The notes beneath the pieces are model-generated. The model was not told the origin of the DNA and did no database searches. It saw only the letters and a list, made by a program, of their open reading frames with translations. A stretch of 64,000 nt of DNA from Ectobius pallidus (Eukaryota; Arthropoda; Insecta; Blattodea; Ectobiidae): positions 159,266,532 to 159,330,531 of the forward strand of contig CAXKWD010000001.1 in NCBI GenBank assembly GCA_964059195.1, in the 5' to 3' direction. The position numbers were made by a program, and so were the translations under genes. Position 1 is the stretch's first letter, and every line of letters starts with the position of its first letter. Below are positions 46,476 to 59,790 of this stretch, piece after piece.

Positions 46476-47451
46476 AATAGTTCGGTGAACACTTCCTCGA
46501 ATTATTTTAAAAATGCCATGCTAATTTGATATTTACAATAAAGCTATTTTTTCATTATTTTTGTACTCTTGAAACAGCACCTCGTCTGGATCGCCACTTT
46601 GGCTGATCCAGAAGATTGGGAAAATTTCTATCTAATAATATGTAGTTTTACAGATAATTATTAAACTAAAAATTTTGTATCAATTTGGTTCACGTTGCAA
46701 CCTATCACTTCCACGGTGTGTGGTATTGTTTAAGTAATTTTTTGTAGGTCACAGAGTCACGGATACCCTATACAATATATAATGTACGTAGGGGACATTT
46801 GACTATAAGTTTCCATAGCGAGTCTGTTAGAATTATATTGACATGTGACGTCACCAGGTGCGTGATATAGCGCTGCACGACAATGCACTATATAGCCGTT
46901 TGACCTCTTTTAGTGTTTTCTCCTAAGACTTGATACTGAAGCCACCTATAGTGGTAGATTCAATCTATCTACAGATTCCAAAAATATCATAAGCGGAATT
47001 GGATAAAATAACACGTATTTGACAGTCTGAATGGTGATGCAATGTTATCGAGGGATGTTTTTCCTGACACAGACTATTTGCATTATTATTAGGTTGACGA
47101 CCTTCCAATTGTGTCTGATTTGTCCTATTTTTGTTCACCTTTCTCCAAAACTTTGATGGGACACGCAACTGTTGAAACACTATAAAGGTTTACTCGAGCT
47201 CTTACATAATTTAATGTACTAATTTATGTAATTTAAAGTTAGCAACTTCTGCAACACAGGAAAATAAGGGAATTAAGCTTACTGGTAATTGCACCGTTTG
47301 GACATAACTCAACAGAGCTACAACAGGTACAGAAGTTACCGGTACTAGATGGGGTTTTAAACAAAAGTCAGTTGATAGTGTACTGGTTTCATCTAAGTTA
47401 TCGAGGATCTAGTAACGGTCATTTTTCGGGGGTGCAAAGGGATCAGGGTTG
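46476..47451. other. Intronic sequence, nothing recognised
   Basis: No element ends or coding motifs seen. Confidence 0.4.
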
Positions 47452-47492
47452 ATTCTGCAGGAGGGACTTTTAAGTTGGGGTTCATAGTCTTA
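47452..47492 (+). repeat. Fragment of the 53196-type SINE
   Basis: GGAGGGACTTTTAAGTTGGGG matches the SINE body segment GGAGGGACTTTAAGCTGGGG at 53315-53336. Confidence 0.45.
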
Positions 47493-47830
47493 AGATTTCA
47501 TATTAATTAAATAATTTAAAGTGTAGATTATATTTTATGGGCAAAATTTTATTGCTTCTTACATCAGTAGTAACGTACTTAAATTCCTTACCAAAAGTGT
47601 CACGAGATACAGGACTGCTGCAATTTCAGTATTTCGGAACTAGAGTAACAAAATTCATAGACTAAATTTACATGTTCTAATAGTAGTATTTATGTAGACA
47701 ATTGTTTTGTCATAGAATATCATAAAGATATGAAATTATCCCTGTTATAGATCTTGAAAGAACTTCTGAATATTTAAATAATTATCACATGGATCATTAA
47801 TAAATTTCATTTTGCCACTAGTGCTAATTG

Positions 47831-48186
47831 TAATTCTAAAAGTATGTATATATTTCAACCTTGTGCACTAGTAATAATATAAGGAATAATTAAACGTTGA
47901 TAAGGAATCAATAAAAAGCGTTAAGTATATTGTCTAAAATTAGAATGTATTGAGCAAAATATAAAAAGAGCTAGTAAAAAGGCCTACTAATGAACAATAT
48001 TCTAGATTTTGTGTATATATTGTTCATTAGTAGGCCTTTTTACTAGCTCTTTTTATATTTTTCTCAATACATTATAATTTTAGACAATATACTTAACGCT
48101 TTTTATTCATTCCTTATCAACGTTTAATTATTCCTTATATTATTACTAGTGCACAAGGTTGAAATATATACATACTTTTAGAATTA
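47831..48186. repeat. Inverted repeat with 170-bp arms and 16-bp loop
   Basis: Arms 47831-48000 and 48017-48186 are almost perfect reverse complements with a few substitutions or one-base indels. The whole lies between direct repeats AATTATCACATGGAT at 47780-47794 and 48182-48196, which could be a 15-bp target duplication. AT-rich, non-coding. Confidence 0.9.
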
Positions 48187-48334
48187 TCACATGGATATTT
48201 GGTTGGAGGCCCTACACATATATACATAAATACAGTAATATACAATCCCAGCTCTTAACAGAAATTATCTACAGGATCAATCATGTGGGTAAAAGCGATT
48301 GGTGTGTAGGGCCTTCAACCAAATATCCATGTGA
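48187..48334. repeat. Second inverted repeat, 32-bp arms
   Basis: TCACATGGATATTTGGTTGG... at 48187-48218 is inverted at 48303-48334 with one mismatch, around an 84-bp TA-rich spacer. It abuts the 170-bp-arm repeat. Confidence 0.85.
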
Positions 48335-51300
48335 CAGAAGAAAATATTTCGGTAAGTACAGTTCTGCAAATTTGACTTGCAATTGCTCGTAATGCACTCA
48401 ATCGAAAAACCACAAGTTATGATTTCAGTGCAAACCAACCAGTCATGGTGGATGGATTGTCAACTGTTCGCCATGAAAATTTAGGTCTTTAATGTCTTAA
48501 TGGGTTGCAAAAGCTGAGTTCAGGAATGTATTTTGTTTAGATGTAGGATTATGAATTGACTTTCGGAAATAACTAACAAAAAGTAATTATCCCGATATTT
48601 TAGGTAGTAATTTCTAAATTAGATCAGGCTATTAGAATATTAGATTTTGAAACTAGTGATTCCTAGTGTACCTTTTGCATTGCATTACCTAGGTTGAATG
48701 AGATCTGTGATTTATAATTAACAAATTACCGGTAATATGAGTTTCAGAATGTTTACACTATATTATAATATTTATGTCTGCCGTTTTAATTATTAATTAT
48801 TATCATGCCTTGTTCTATTTCCGTATTTACTTTCAATATCGGTATAGTAAATGCGAAATCGAATGTGTGCTCTGATCGAGGTGGCGAAATTGATAATGCA
48901 GGCGTTGCACTTCTCAGTCTAGGATTTTCACTTAGGATGGAATTCTATCTTTAATAACTAACGGTATCACCTTTATTGATAAAATATACTTAACGGGTTA
49001 GTTTGGCCTGAATTTCAAGTTCTGACGATCCCTAGCCTTAATTGGTAAGAATGATGCAATACAAATTAAATGTATTTTAGAACGTATCTTTTAGTAGAAA
49101 TTCAATTGATAGCAATCTCTCTTTATAGTTCAGTTGGTTGCACCCCATCATTTCAAACCAAAGATAAGTGGAATTGGTGATAATTGGGCGGACTTTAATC
49201 GAAGATCCAAAGTCTGATATTTGAGGTTCTTAGAAAACTAAAATCTACATTAGAGTATCTGAAAATAGAAATAGTGTTTCTCACGGCAATAATATCCTAT
49301 GTTGTTTCCAAGTTGTTCTTGTGGTGACAGTCTTGCCCTCGGTGGTACGGAATAAGTGTAACTAAAATAACGGGATGGCTAGAATCTATGATCCTGACTT
49401 GACTGGTTTTGGGTGTTGAAAACTGTAGATAGATAGGTGATAATAATTTATCCGAGTAAAATATAATTAAAGACACGGATATAGCCTCTTTTCATTAAAA
49501 AAAGAAAAGTGTCTGGGGGATTCATGGAATCTTAGCAGGTACTAGTAAAAATATATGACATTAAAAATTTTTCTTCCTGTACTCATACCAAATTAGTCTA
49601 TACCAGGTATATTGAATTCGATCCTGAAGTTCGATATAAAGTTTTTGACAAGAGGTGTCGTACTCTGAGGTAAACAAAATCATTTTAATTTTAAAGATAT
49701 GTGAGCGTCTATGAACGGCGTTGCCGGAAGATATTAATAGTGTTGATGAGATTCTTTAACCGTAATTACCTTCTTTTAAAGATATTTTCGCGATTTATTT
49801 AAAAAAAAACCTTCAATTTTATGTAAATTCTATGTACTAAGCTTATTGCTAGTTTAAGACCCATGGCTTTTTAAAAATGTATTAATATTTGTCTGAAAAG
49901 TAGCGATAGCTATAAGCTATTCTCTCATCCTTAATGCTCACTTCTATTATGTGGCCGCTTATTCTTTTCTTTTGGAAATTGTGAGGCGAGGAAATCTTTA
50001 TATTCATGTATGCAGTACAGATATTTATGTTTGTATCATACCAGATCTAAAAAATACACTTTTGTCTCCTTTAGATTCACTCTTTAGCAAACGGACCGAG
50101 AACTTTAATTTAGGCAGAGCTCTTCATATTACACGGGGTGACTATTATATCCCTTTCCAACTACGAGAGACTTTCAGTGGATCAATACTTAGATATTATT
50201 TTCTCCTAGGAGGGAATATGGTGTGTGGTTCACATGCAAATGAAATTCCGAGCGCTTAAAAACACACACTTATTCATTACATCGCTGGGGGGATATAAAA
50301 ACTTTTCCATCATTAATGCATCTGTTGGTAAACTCGCATTATGTAAATTTTTCTAAACTAGAATCTGTTAATGGACTTCTCCATGTATTTTACCGCTTAT
50401 AATACTTGCCAATTGATAACTTCATATTCGTTGAGGTTGTATTGTTTTGCTAAATATTTATATCACCTTATACCCGCAATTTATGTTTTATAAGGTCTTC
50501 CCTTACATAGTAGGCTTAAAATCTATTTGTTTTATATTAATACATTTTATGTTATAACCTTAAGAACAAAATGTAAATATAAAGTTATTTTATATTGTCT
50601 GACTCTACAACGCTGTATGTTTTCTGCACTTACTCATAAACCTGCACATATCATTGTTTGTAGGAGTAAGTGAGGGTTTTATGAGGGTTTTATATTATCT
50701 TCCAAATTTCGAACGGTTTGTATATATTGAAAATTACTATAGGGATTTATATATACATACATATATTGCCAAGACCAATTATTAAATTTTTTTCATGTTT
50801 TGCCAACTCCATGAGTTCGCATGTTTTGCTGCGCGACGAATGCAAGGACGCGATAGAACTATATTTTTCTAACAAGACAAAATTAAAGTGTCTTCTGAAA
50901 GAAAAATAAAATTCTGGGCACCAAAAATTGATAATGAAAAAACTTCGAAAATCCTCTTATGACGTACGAATGTTTTAAATATATTTTTCAATAATATGCA
51001 GAACCACTTGGTACTATGTCGTTATCAAAGTTGATCGAAACATATGAAAGTACTTCGGAGCAATTGCCTATATTCCTCACGAAGAAAATTTAGTTTTGAG
51101 ACATTCAAAGAATGACGAGTAAAGTTCATGCCTTGAAGGCGCTGACAAATTAATGTTACAATATTACAGCTCAGCATTCTTCAACTGTAACATATGGGAC
51201 AAAGGGATTAAAATATTATTTAATCAAAACATATAATGAATTACCATAAGATAAGAAGAAAATTATAAAAAATTAAATCACAATAAAACTGTTTTTAAAT

Positions 51301-51399
51301 TCTAAGATTAAGTTATTTGATATAGTAATAAATAGATATATTGATAACTATTAGGCTATATAACTATGTTTCCGTTCATCTATCATTTCACTTCACTCT
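48335..51399. other. AT-rich intronic sequence, nothing recognised
   Basis: About 3 kb without element ends or coding motifs that I could identify. The open frame at 49951-50259 (102 codons) shows no domain signature. Confidence 0.4.
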
Positions 51400-51602
51400 T
51401 ATAATCAAGTCATCTTGTTTTATGTTCCTATCTAATGTACCTCTTGTACGTCTTGTATATAATGTACCTCTTGTATATTTATAAGTTATTTGTAATTGGA
51501 AATTTATGTACCACAATGCATGTCATATTGTATATAGCCCCTTATGGCGAGCTTTGCTCGTTGGGGTTTTCTTACCATCAATAAATAAAATAAAAAAAAA
51601 AA
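51400..51602 (+). mobile_element. 3' end of a LINE-like retroposon
   Basis: TATGGCGAGCTTTGCTCG (a small hairpin) is followed by TTACCATCAATAAATAAAAT and a poly-A run. This is the usual look of a Jockey/CR1-type LINE 3' UTR. The 5' limit is uncertain and no ORF remains. Confidence 0.55.
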
Positions 51603-51603
51603 T

Positions 51604-52034
51604 ACTGTGATAAGCTCTAGAGCTATATGCAACCTTACAAGTATTCTAATCGTCATTTGCCACTTCCTAAAGTTGTTAGTTTTTGTATAACTATTGGCTT
51701 GTTCTCATTCTTCTGCTTTATACAAATTAGAACCCGGTATTAGAGAAGTAGCCTACATCGAACTAAACGTCTAGTCTGAATACAGAATATTCTTGATTTA
51801 AATCAAATCAGTAATTTCAGCTTGATTGACCATAGCCCGCTAGTACGCTCTTGAAACCTTGGCAATTTGCCGTCCGCTTTGGCGAATTGAATCGTTCGCA
51901 ACATTCTGCTGATAGAGGCGCTGGTACCCGACCTGTACCGGCCCATGCTGTTATTGTCATAATATGCGAGCGTGAACGGAAAAGCTTGTTGTTTTACATT
52001 GCTTCAGATTGTATTCCTATTTCAAGACTAGTAA
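51604..52034. other. Intronic sequence, nothing recognised
   Basis: No gene or element signature up to the hAT target duplication. Confidence 0.4.
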
Positions 52035-52042
52035 TTAATAAC

Positions 52043-52509
52043 TAGGGGGCGGATTTCTATGACCTAAAAAATGGGATATATGCATGCATTTATGACCTAA
52101 AAACATCAAAATATGACCAATAAAATTTAAAATATGACTTTACCACTTGCACATTATGTATATTTTTTTAAAGTTTCATTACAATTCTTTTTATTAAAAT
52201 ATAATGTTAATTATTTAAAATATCTGTAAATTCTCAAAAAGTATCAGTATAATGCAAAATTTACAAAATATGATATTAAACTTCAAAATTTCTTTAATAT
52301 GCACACAAATATGCCGAAAATATGACCTAAATATGCATATTCATTCTAAATATGCTACAATAGTTGAAAATTTCCTAAATATGCAGTTACATGCACAATA
52401 AAAGCCGTTCCATTTTCACCAGGATGCTTAGAATCGGGTTTAAATTAGTCAGAAACCTGAAATAATGCAAAGGGGAAAAATATGACATGTCATAGAAATC
52501 CGCCCCCTA
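52043..52509 (+). mobile_element. hAT-type MITE with TAGGGGGCGG ends, copy 2
   Basis: Ends TAGGGGGCGGATTTCTATG and its inverse are intact. The exact duplication TTAATAAC lies at 52035-52042 and 52510-52517. Same orientation as copy 1 (26980-27427) and about 90% similar by eye, with an extra insertion of about 25 bp near 52368. Confidence 0.93.
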
Positions 52510-52517
52510 TTAATAAC

Positions 52518-53183
52518 GTTTGTGACCTAAACGTTGTGAATTAGTGAAGATAAGTTGGCATTAGTTATTATAATATCATCTGAGTTGAGGTGGGTTAAAA
52601 CACGAGTGGTAATTCTGATCTTGAATCTAGTAGCTGAAATCTGCGTAATAAACAGCCTGTGTTTAAAATAAAATAAATTCTGTTCGTGTAAATGTTCATA
52701 TCACACTGAAATGAATTAATTTCGTGTTGTCAAAGTCCGTTAGTTTCATGAAAATGACGAAAAGGAAGTTTCGATTTGACCGATGACATGAGCTGCCATC
52801 TGTCATAGAAGATAAGAACTACAACCAGCTGGTGCGAAGATCATGGCGGGCTGAAGCGTGACCGTTTGTTTGAGTGAATCTAAAATCTCAAAATTTAAAC
52901 ATTTTGACTAATGTCGAACAAAAAATCGTATGCAACTTGCCTATAAAGGGAATTAAGTTACTCGTATGAAAATTATGAAAGTAACTTTGCTCATTTCATA
53001 AACACTCGTATCCTAATAAATCCCGTTATAGGCTTTTTGCATAATGTACTAACGTGTAATTTAAAATCTATACGTGGTATAAAAATATGAAAGCTATAAC
53101 CATAGTCTACAGGAAACGTTGATACAGACAAGTGTAATTTTATCTCTGGCGATTAAAATTAGTTTTAAGTTATTTTCTAGACC
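52518..53183. other. Intronic sequence, nothing recognised
   Basis: No coding or element signature seen. Confidence 0.4.
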
Positions 53184-53195
53184 AATGTCATAGAA

Positions 53196-53589
53196 GTCGG
53201 CCGCGGTGGTCTAGAGGTAGCGTGCCCGCCTCTAGATCCGCAGGGCGCGGGATCAAACCCCGCCGCGGTCGATGGATTTTTCGGGACGTAAAAATCATGG
53301 GCACGGAGTCCTCCGGGAGGGACTTTAAGCTGGGGGTCCGTGTCGTAGATTTACGGCACGTAAAAGAACTCCAAGCCTAAATTAGAGCCTCTGGACAAAA
53401 TTTCTCGGCCCTTTCACGTCCAAGAAATATTTAGTTTCCAGAGGGGGGTTGCGAGGCGATGGGCTTACCACCTGTCCCTCTACCCTCTCTCGGAAAATAA
53501 GCAAATCAAAATTAGTATAGGTAATGAAACCTCCATTGGAGGCCCCTTCGCCCCACCTGGGGATCATAGGATACCAGAGACAGAGACAG
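53196..53589 (+). mobile_element. tRNA-derived SINE with exact 12-bp target duplication
   Basis: The head GGCCGCGGTGGTCTAGAGGT with GGGATCAAACCCCG is tRNA-like (boxes A and B). The body includes GTCCTCCGGGAGGGACTTTA and GTAGATTTACGGC; the tail is (GAGACA)n. AATGTCATAGAA is exact at 53184-53195 and 53590-53601. A diverged copy is at 62206-62560. Confidence 0.92.
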
Positions 53590-53601
53590 AATGTCATAGA
53601 A

Positions 53602-56600
53602 CTATTGGCAGCTACATCAAATTTTAATCTAAATATTTTATACACAATTCGCTACTTTATACACAATACATTATTTTTCAATCGAGAACGAACGAATGAA
53701 TGGATGAATAGCCGTGCTATTAAATTCGCGAACCACGATTCGATGACAGGGCAAGATAATAGAAATATCCTGCCTGTTCGTAGGACTTTGCACAGGAAAA
53801 CTCGCAAGACAAATAACATTGTTTAATGTATTTGTTGGGAGGCGATTTATTTCCAAGCAGTGTTCTAAAACAACCTTAATCAACATGGTCCCCGCTCGAT
53901 GCAGAATTTTGTGTGCAGTTTTTTTTTAACTATAATTATTAAATAATTATTCATAAAGGATCAAACAGGCATGGGGATTCTTGGAATTAAAATATAACTT
54001 GGATAATATTTTGATGGAATTGTTTAGACTGGACGGAACTATGGTTTCGTAAAATAATTAAAATGAGAAAAACTAAAACTTAGTTTGTAACATTTCAGAA
54101 TTCTGCAATGTTTTAAACCTGTAGTTTCTCCCTAACAAAAGTTTTCTCGAGTCAGTGAAGCGTAACTACTTCCTGTGAACAGCGGACGTTTATCTGTTAC
54201 TGCCGGCGTGGCATTTAGGAAGAAAATAAAATAACTTCACATTTCTTGAAGGATGAAGATTTCTTAAAAATAAACAGTCTATGTGTAGAAGGAATGGTGC
54301 GAGAGCGAAGTTCACACTTCCAAAAGATTTCAGTATATGCTAAAGCGACTTAATACTTTTGTTCCTTGTCATGATACTGGAAAAGCAAAGAATGTACTAT
54401 ACAGCGTAGTACACTACTAGTTTATATTATAGTTTTATGAATTTCATTTGCCTTTGTAGTCACCAGAATATACAATGATCAGAACAATGAATTGTACCCC
54501 ATTTTTTGCAAAGGGATATCGTCTGAATGATAGGCTATGGAGAACGCGAATAATTATGATTTTAAATCCTAATCTGTAAGATAATTTGTTCTTGTTCTGG
54601 GACAGAAAATCCAGTCCGAAGCTTTCTGCTGTAAATGCCAATTCTCAACTATTTACACTAAAGATTTATTTAGGTTCATACTATTTTCCTCTCGGCCACA
54701 TGAGATCCCTGTTTCTATTGATATTAACATACAAGTACGAGAAAGCATCTAGTTTAAATTAGCTATCAATTTAGGTTTTATTACAAATTAAGTGGAATAT
54801 TCGTTATGGCAGTTTCTTTTTGAGGAGGAAAATTGACCCTCACTTTTAAACCCGGCTCAGGACAAAATTCGATCTAAAGAATGTAATGTAAAATGACAAT
54901 AGGTTAACTTAGATAAACGAAAGTATGGTTTCTATGACAGAGCCTAGCCTCATTTCAGGTGTAGGTTTAGTGAGAAAATAATTGCTGTGCAACAAATGCC
55001 AATTTGCATATACAATTTAAGGGTAAAAGAATAAACAGTACTCTTAGACAACACCTCTTTGTGGCTTTTAAACTTTTATAGAATGGAACTCGAGTCACCT
55101 GGCTAGTTGCATTCTTGTACTGGTACGGCTTTGTCTCGTGAAAATATACATGCGGAAGTTTTGAAACTTATGCATGCAATATAAAGAGAAAGGAAATAAA
55201 TTTTATGCAATGGACGGTTTTATATCGTAGCTTACAATTGGAACATAGCTGTATTGTGGTACAGAATGATATATGAAACTTACTTCAGCTCATTCAGTGA
55301 TGGATTGGTTAGGAAGAGTTTGATATGACCATTTTCATAATTTAACGACAGCTTACAACTAGTAATTTTCCATCACCATTTTGGGGTTTGCAGTAGAAGA
55401 GTGGCTGACCGTCAGCAATAAAGCTCTATTGGGAGTGAAAGAAATAATTAGAACAGTAAGGACACTTATCGAGTAAGGCACGGATCAAGTTTGGGCATAC
55501 ATTTTATTCTGGTAAAAAGTACCTCCTTGGGAAAACAATGGTATTTGAATTTATTTGTTTACTTCTACCGTATGAAGGAATAAGCTATTAAAATCTTCAC
55601 ATATTTTAAGTATCTCTTATATCAGTATACGATTTTATATGAATTCAGATTAAGAAGAAGCCTAGTTGTATTGACTATGGCATTTCGCTGATTTGTACTA
55701 ATTTCAGTCTGAAAAAAGTTTATATAGAGAAATGATAATACTATTAGGCCCATAGCTACTATGAATATAAATTTGAAACAAGTATGTAAATGTAATTTAA
55801 ATAAAATACATTATGCGAACAAAATGCGATATCATTCGTGATACAGTTTTGTGTCTAGTAGATGCACTACATTCCACATTGGAGAACTATTTAATAAAAT
55901 TAATCATACCAAAATTATGAATCTAGCTAAATTGTAGCTGGCACGAATTGCTGGTATATATAATTCAAAGTAATTTTTCCGTGTAGGCCTATAATTTGTA
56001 GGTAAATAAATACTAAGCGAAATATATATATTTTTTTATTTCTAATGGCAGGTTTACATGAAAAGATATCATTAACCTCTGCAACCTAAGAAAAAATAAA
56101 TAAATATCATAACATAGCATAATGCTTACAAAATACAATACATAACAGTGTAATAATACAATATTAGAGAGTGTTCCACTTTTGAGGGTTACACAGGATG
56201 ATAGCGAAATATTTTAACTTATATTTTAAATGCCCTTGCCAGTAATGTCAAAAACCTAAAAACGAATTATTTCTAAAATTTTCCCGGGTTGTATAAAGAC
56301 GAAATACACTCTCTCTTATACTACAATGTGACAAAAAGACATACTGACAATAAGAGAGGCAGTATGAAATAGACGGTTAGACAATCGCAGTCACAAAAAC
56401 TGAAAATACGACACATGATAATTTCACGAAATGGATAATTTAATAATTTTTTGAAAATGGGCAATAAACATATCGTAAACCCGTACAAAGTATTTATGAT
56501 AATTAAGGATAGGCGAGGATTTTAAAAATCTGTGGAAATCGAATGAGATCAACTACGGAACTCCTTGGTAGGGAAATAAAGGATTCCAAATGTCAGATGA

Positions 56601-59559
56601 TTCCGCACCGTTATATCCCTTAAGCTGGCGCTGCGGTGAGTGGTTCAGGAAAATTTATGCCTCGGTGAAGACAGTTGAAGCGATAACGGTCCATTGGATT
56701 CCTCAGCTACAGAGGTGAATTCCTTCCATTCAGCTTCACAGCTTCTCAACGCGAAGTTGAAAGACTGAACTTATCCGAAACCCAGCGTTACACCACTTAT
56801 TATTATTATTATTATTACTGTGATTATTATTATTATTTATTGTACAGTAGGCTTTACTTATATTTTAATGCCTAGAAACATTGAGTAAACCTGACGATGA
56901 CTTAAAATGCATATTAGAATTTTATCCGACTAATTTGCAAAATGTATGTAGTATGCAGTAAAGTTTAAATTCCTTATAAAACAGCGAATAAAACTACGTG
57001 TTAATGCACTGTTATGGTTACTTTTTTCTAACAATTTTTCAACGTCCCAGAATTGCTGCATCAGCATACATTCAAAAAGTTACTTTATTATTAACACTAT
57101 CTTCGAATTATTTATTTGAAAATAATTGGTTTTAAAAGAAAGATATTTAGACTACAAGTTAAATTTCGTTCTAGGCTTTACAAAACGCCCTTTCCTTAAA
57201 AACTTAGACGAGCACGGTAAGTGATAGCACGAGTCGTAGTAAAAATGTTTTAACGTTTCATTCAGCCGTATAAAGTAATTAAACGTGCTAGAACTATATT
57301 ACGTCTGTCTTTCATACTCTGAATGTAGCTTTCAATAGGCATTCGGTTGAATAAAGAGAATGAGACAACTGAGAACCGTTTTGACAAAACTCAACATCTC
57401 CATTTGTGCCAAATTCGTTTTTTAACGGTTTTAGGTGCTTTGAAATGAGGTCTTTGAGAGGGTGAAAGAAGAACATAAGAAAAGTTAACATAGCCAATTC
57501 ATTTTGAAACCTCAATATGGAAGGTTTCTATCTTCTATGTGTTAATAAAAACTAAAAAAACCTTTCCCTGAACAATTTATGTTTTTTCACTTGAGTTTTG
57601 TCAAAACGTCCTCAATTATAAATTACTAGACAATCCAATCCAATGGACAATCAAATGGTAATCTGAGTGATAATGTCTTGTAAACTTTCCGGATTAGCTT
57701 TTTTCCATCAGATCCTAAACCAAATATCTGTATTAATGCTATTATAGTATTTCCATGATGGGAATACTTTACACTCGAATATAATTTTATTATGTCGCTA
57801 TGATAGAATCTTAGTTTAAGTAGAAACAAAGTCGCATGCATTAAGATGCTATAGTCAGGTATCCCATGTTAATATAAGATGCCCTACTAAAACGGGTTTG
57901 TGGTTCTATCCATCTATTTCATCAATTCATCGCTTTCGTAGGCCTATACTTCAATATAGAGGAGATTTCATTTTATTTGATTCTATAGAGTTCATATATT
58001 TGGACGATGATATACAGTACAGAACCAATTCGACAGAAAAACGCCCACTTTTTTAGATATACGATTTTCTGTCTCTGTCTCCTTGTCCTCTTCCTACTCT
58101 TTCTCCTTCCTTCCCTCTCCGTTTATTCCCGCCCTCCATATCTCTCTGTTTCCCTCTTACACACATATACACATACATAAACACACACGCACACAATGCC
58201 GTAGACACTATTACACCCGCAGTGCAATGTTCTGATTGACTGGGCATGATTAGAGTATGGCTATGTTGTTGGAGAGCCCTTTATTTTGACTGAGTAAACT
58301 GGCAAAATTTCAAAGCTGCAGTGAGCGAATATTGTGATTGACTGGCACCATAATATGTTTTTCTCGTATGTCCTCCTTTCATCTCCATCCATTCGATAGA
58401 GTTCTATGCGAGGTTTTTAATTATACTAAAATAATGTGGTACTTCATCTCTTGTTTGCATGTTTCAGGCTATTCTCCAGTTTTTAATTTTGCTTTATATT
58501 TTGAGTTCCTGTTGGTTAGTTTGAATGTTGCCTTACATTCCAAGAATTCCGAGGACAGAAAACTCTTCAGCATGGTCATCTGGAAAGTTCTAGGCCTTAT
58601 ATCTCTTGTGTTACATTATAGACTCCTAAATAATGTGAGGACTAAATTTGATCCTCTGATCCTACAAACCGACAGGCTTTCATTTTGATATGAAATTTAA
58701 CCTTAGTAACCAAATTTGTATGACAAAATGGTCGTAACACTCTCATGTCTTATTTCGAATACATAGATTATAGGTCAATCGAAGAGTAATAATATTTTGC
58801 TCTTTGTACTTAATATATTATGTATATCGCGTTAAAAGTTCATTCTGTTAGAATTTTGCAAATAACAGAACGTATTACAAGCCGATATTTTGTCAATATA
58901 ATATTCAAAATAAATAAATTTCGTATTTACAAAGATATTTTAATCAGTTTGTAGCTGACATCCTGCAATAGATAAGAGCCACCTGATAACTATCTCAGAA
59001 ACTATAATATTTGAATCTGTATGAATAAGTCATCATCATATTTATGGGAACACTCACTGAATCTCTACATGTCTACTTAACACATAACAAAAACAAAAAT
59101 TATATTATATTATTATTCATTGGCCTTCATTGCTTGAGTGGTAAGCTGTGTCTTAGGGCAACTTGTGTGTACCTGCAGCTCCATTGTTATTTTTGCAATA
59201 ATGTGGTTTCTTCTTTTTTTCTATTTATTTTACTTTTCTTTCAGCGTCTCCTTACAAACTCTTATAAAAATGAGTACACGAACTTTTATTAATTTACTTG
59301 AAATCTTTTTTTGCGTATTGTGACTATAGCAGACAGACACACAGACGGAAAGACAGAACATTACACAAATGGTGACAGTTTCATACTGAAATGGATTGGA
59401 ATAGATTCCTACAGAAAATTATTATTTTAAAACTTGCTAATCTAACAAGCTATGCCATGATAACAAACATTAGATATCATAACTTACCTGATTTTGTATA
59501 TAACTGTCATTGTGGGCATTGTATAAGGGCTTTATGTAATATTTTATTTTTCTATTTTT
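53602..59559. other. Six kilobases of AT-rich non-coding sequence
   Basis: Holds a (TTA)n tract at about 56795-56840, a GC-richer stretch at 56620-56790 of unknown origin, and pyrimidine/CA-rich simple sequence at 58065-58200. CTGCCGGCGTGG at about 54200 matches only the first bases of the SINE head seen at 21194. No gene recognised. Confidence 0.4.
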
Positions 59560-59790
59560 ATTACCTCGTCCCCTTCAGGACCCATTGTACTGCATCTACA
59601 TATGGATGTGGAGGTACGAGAATACTTTACGGTACCATTAGTACATGCCAGGTTTAAATACAAATCCTCCCGCCACATATTGCCGTAATATCGGGTGTTA
59701 CCGTAGCGTACCGGCCGTACCTCCAGTTCGTTGGTTCCGGACAACGAACCACTTCCTCCAAGCAGAGTTCTCCATACCACCGGTCGAATG
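59560..59790 (-). other. Unexplained GC-richer island with a short open frame
   Basis: The minus strand is open for 78 codons (59544-59780) and CGAGGTAATA near 59566 could be a weak splice donor, but an in-frame stop lies just upstream and no good acceptor is visible. It has no cysteine pattern like the two real exons. Either an old exon-like repeat or a retroposon piece. Confidence 0.25.
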
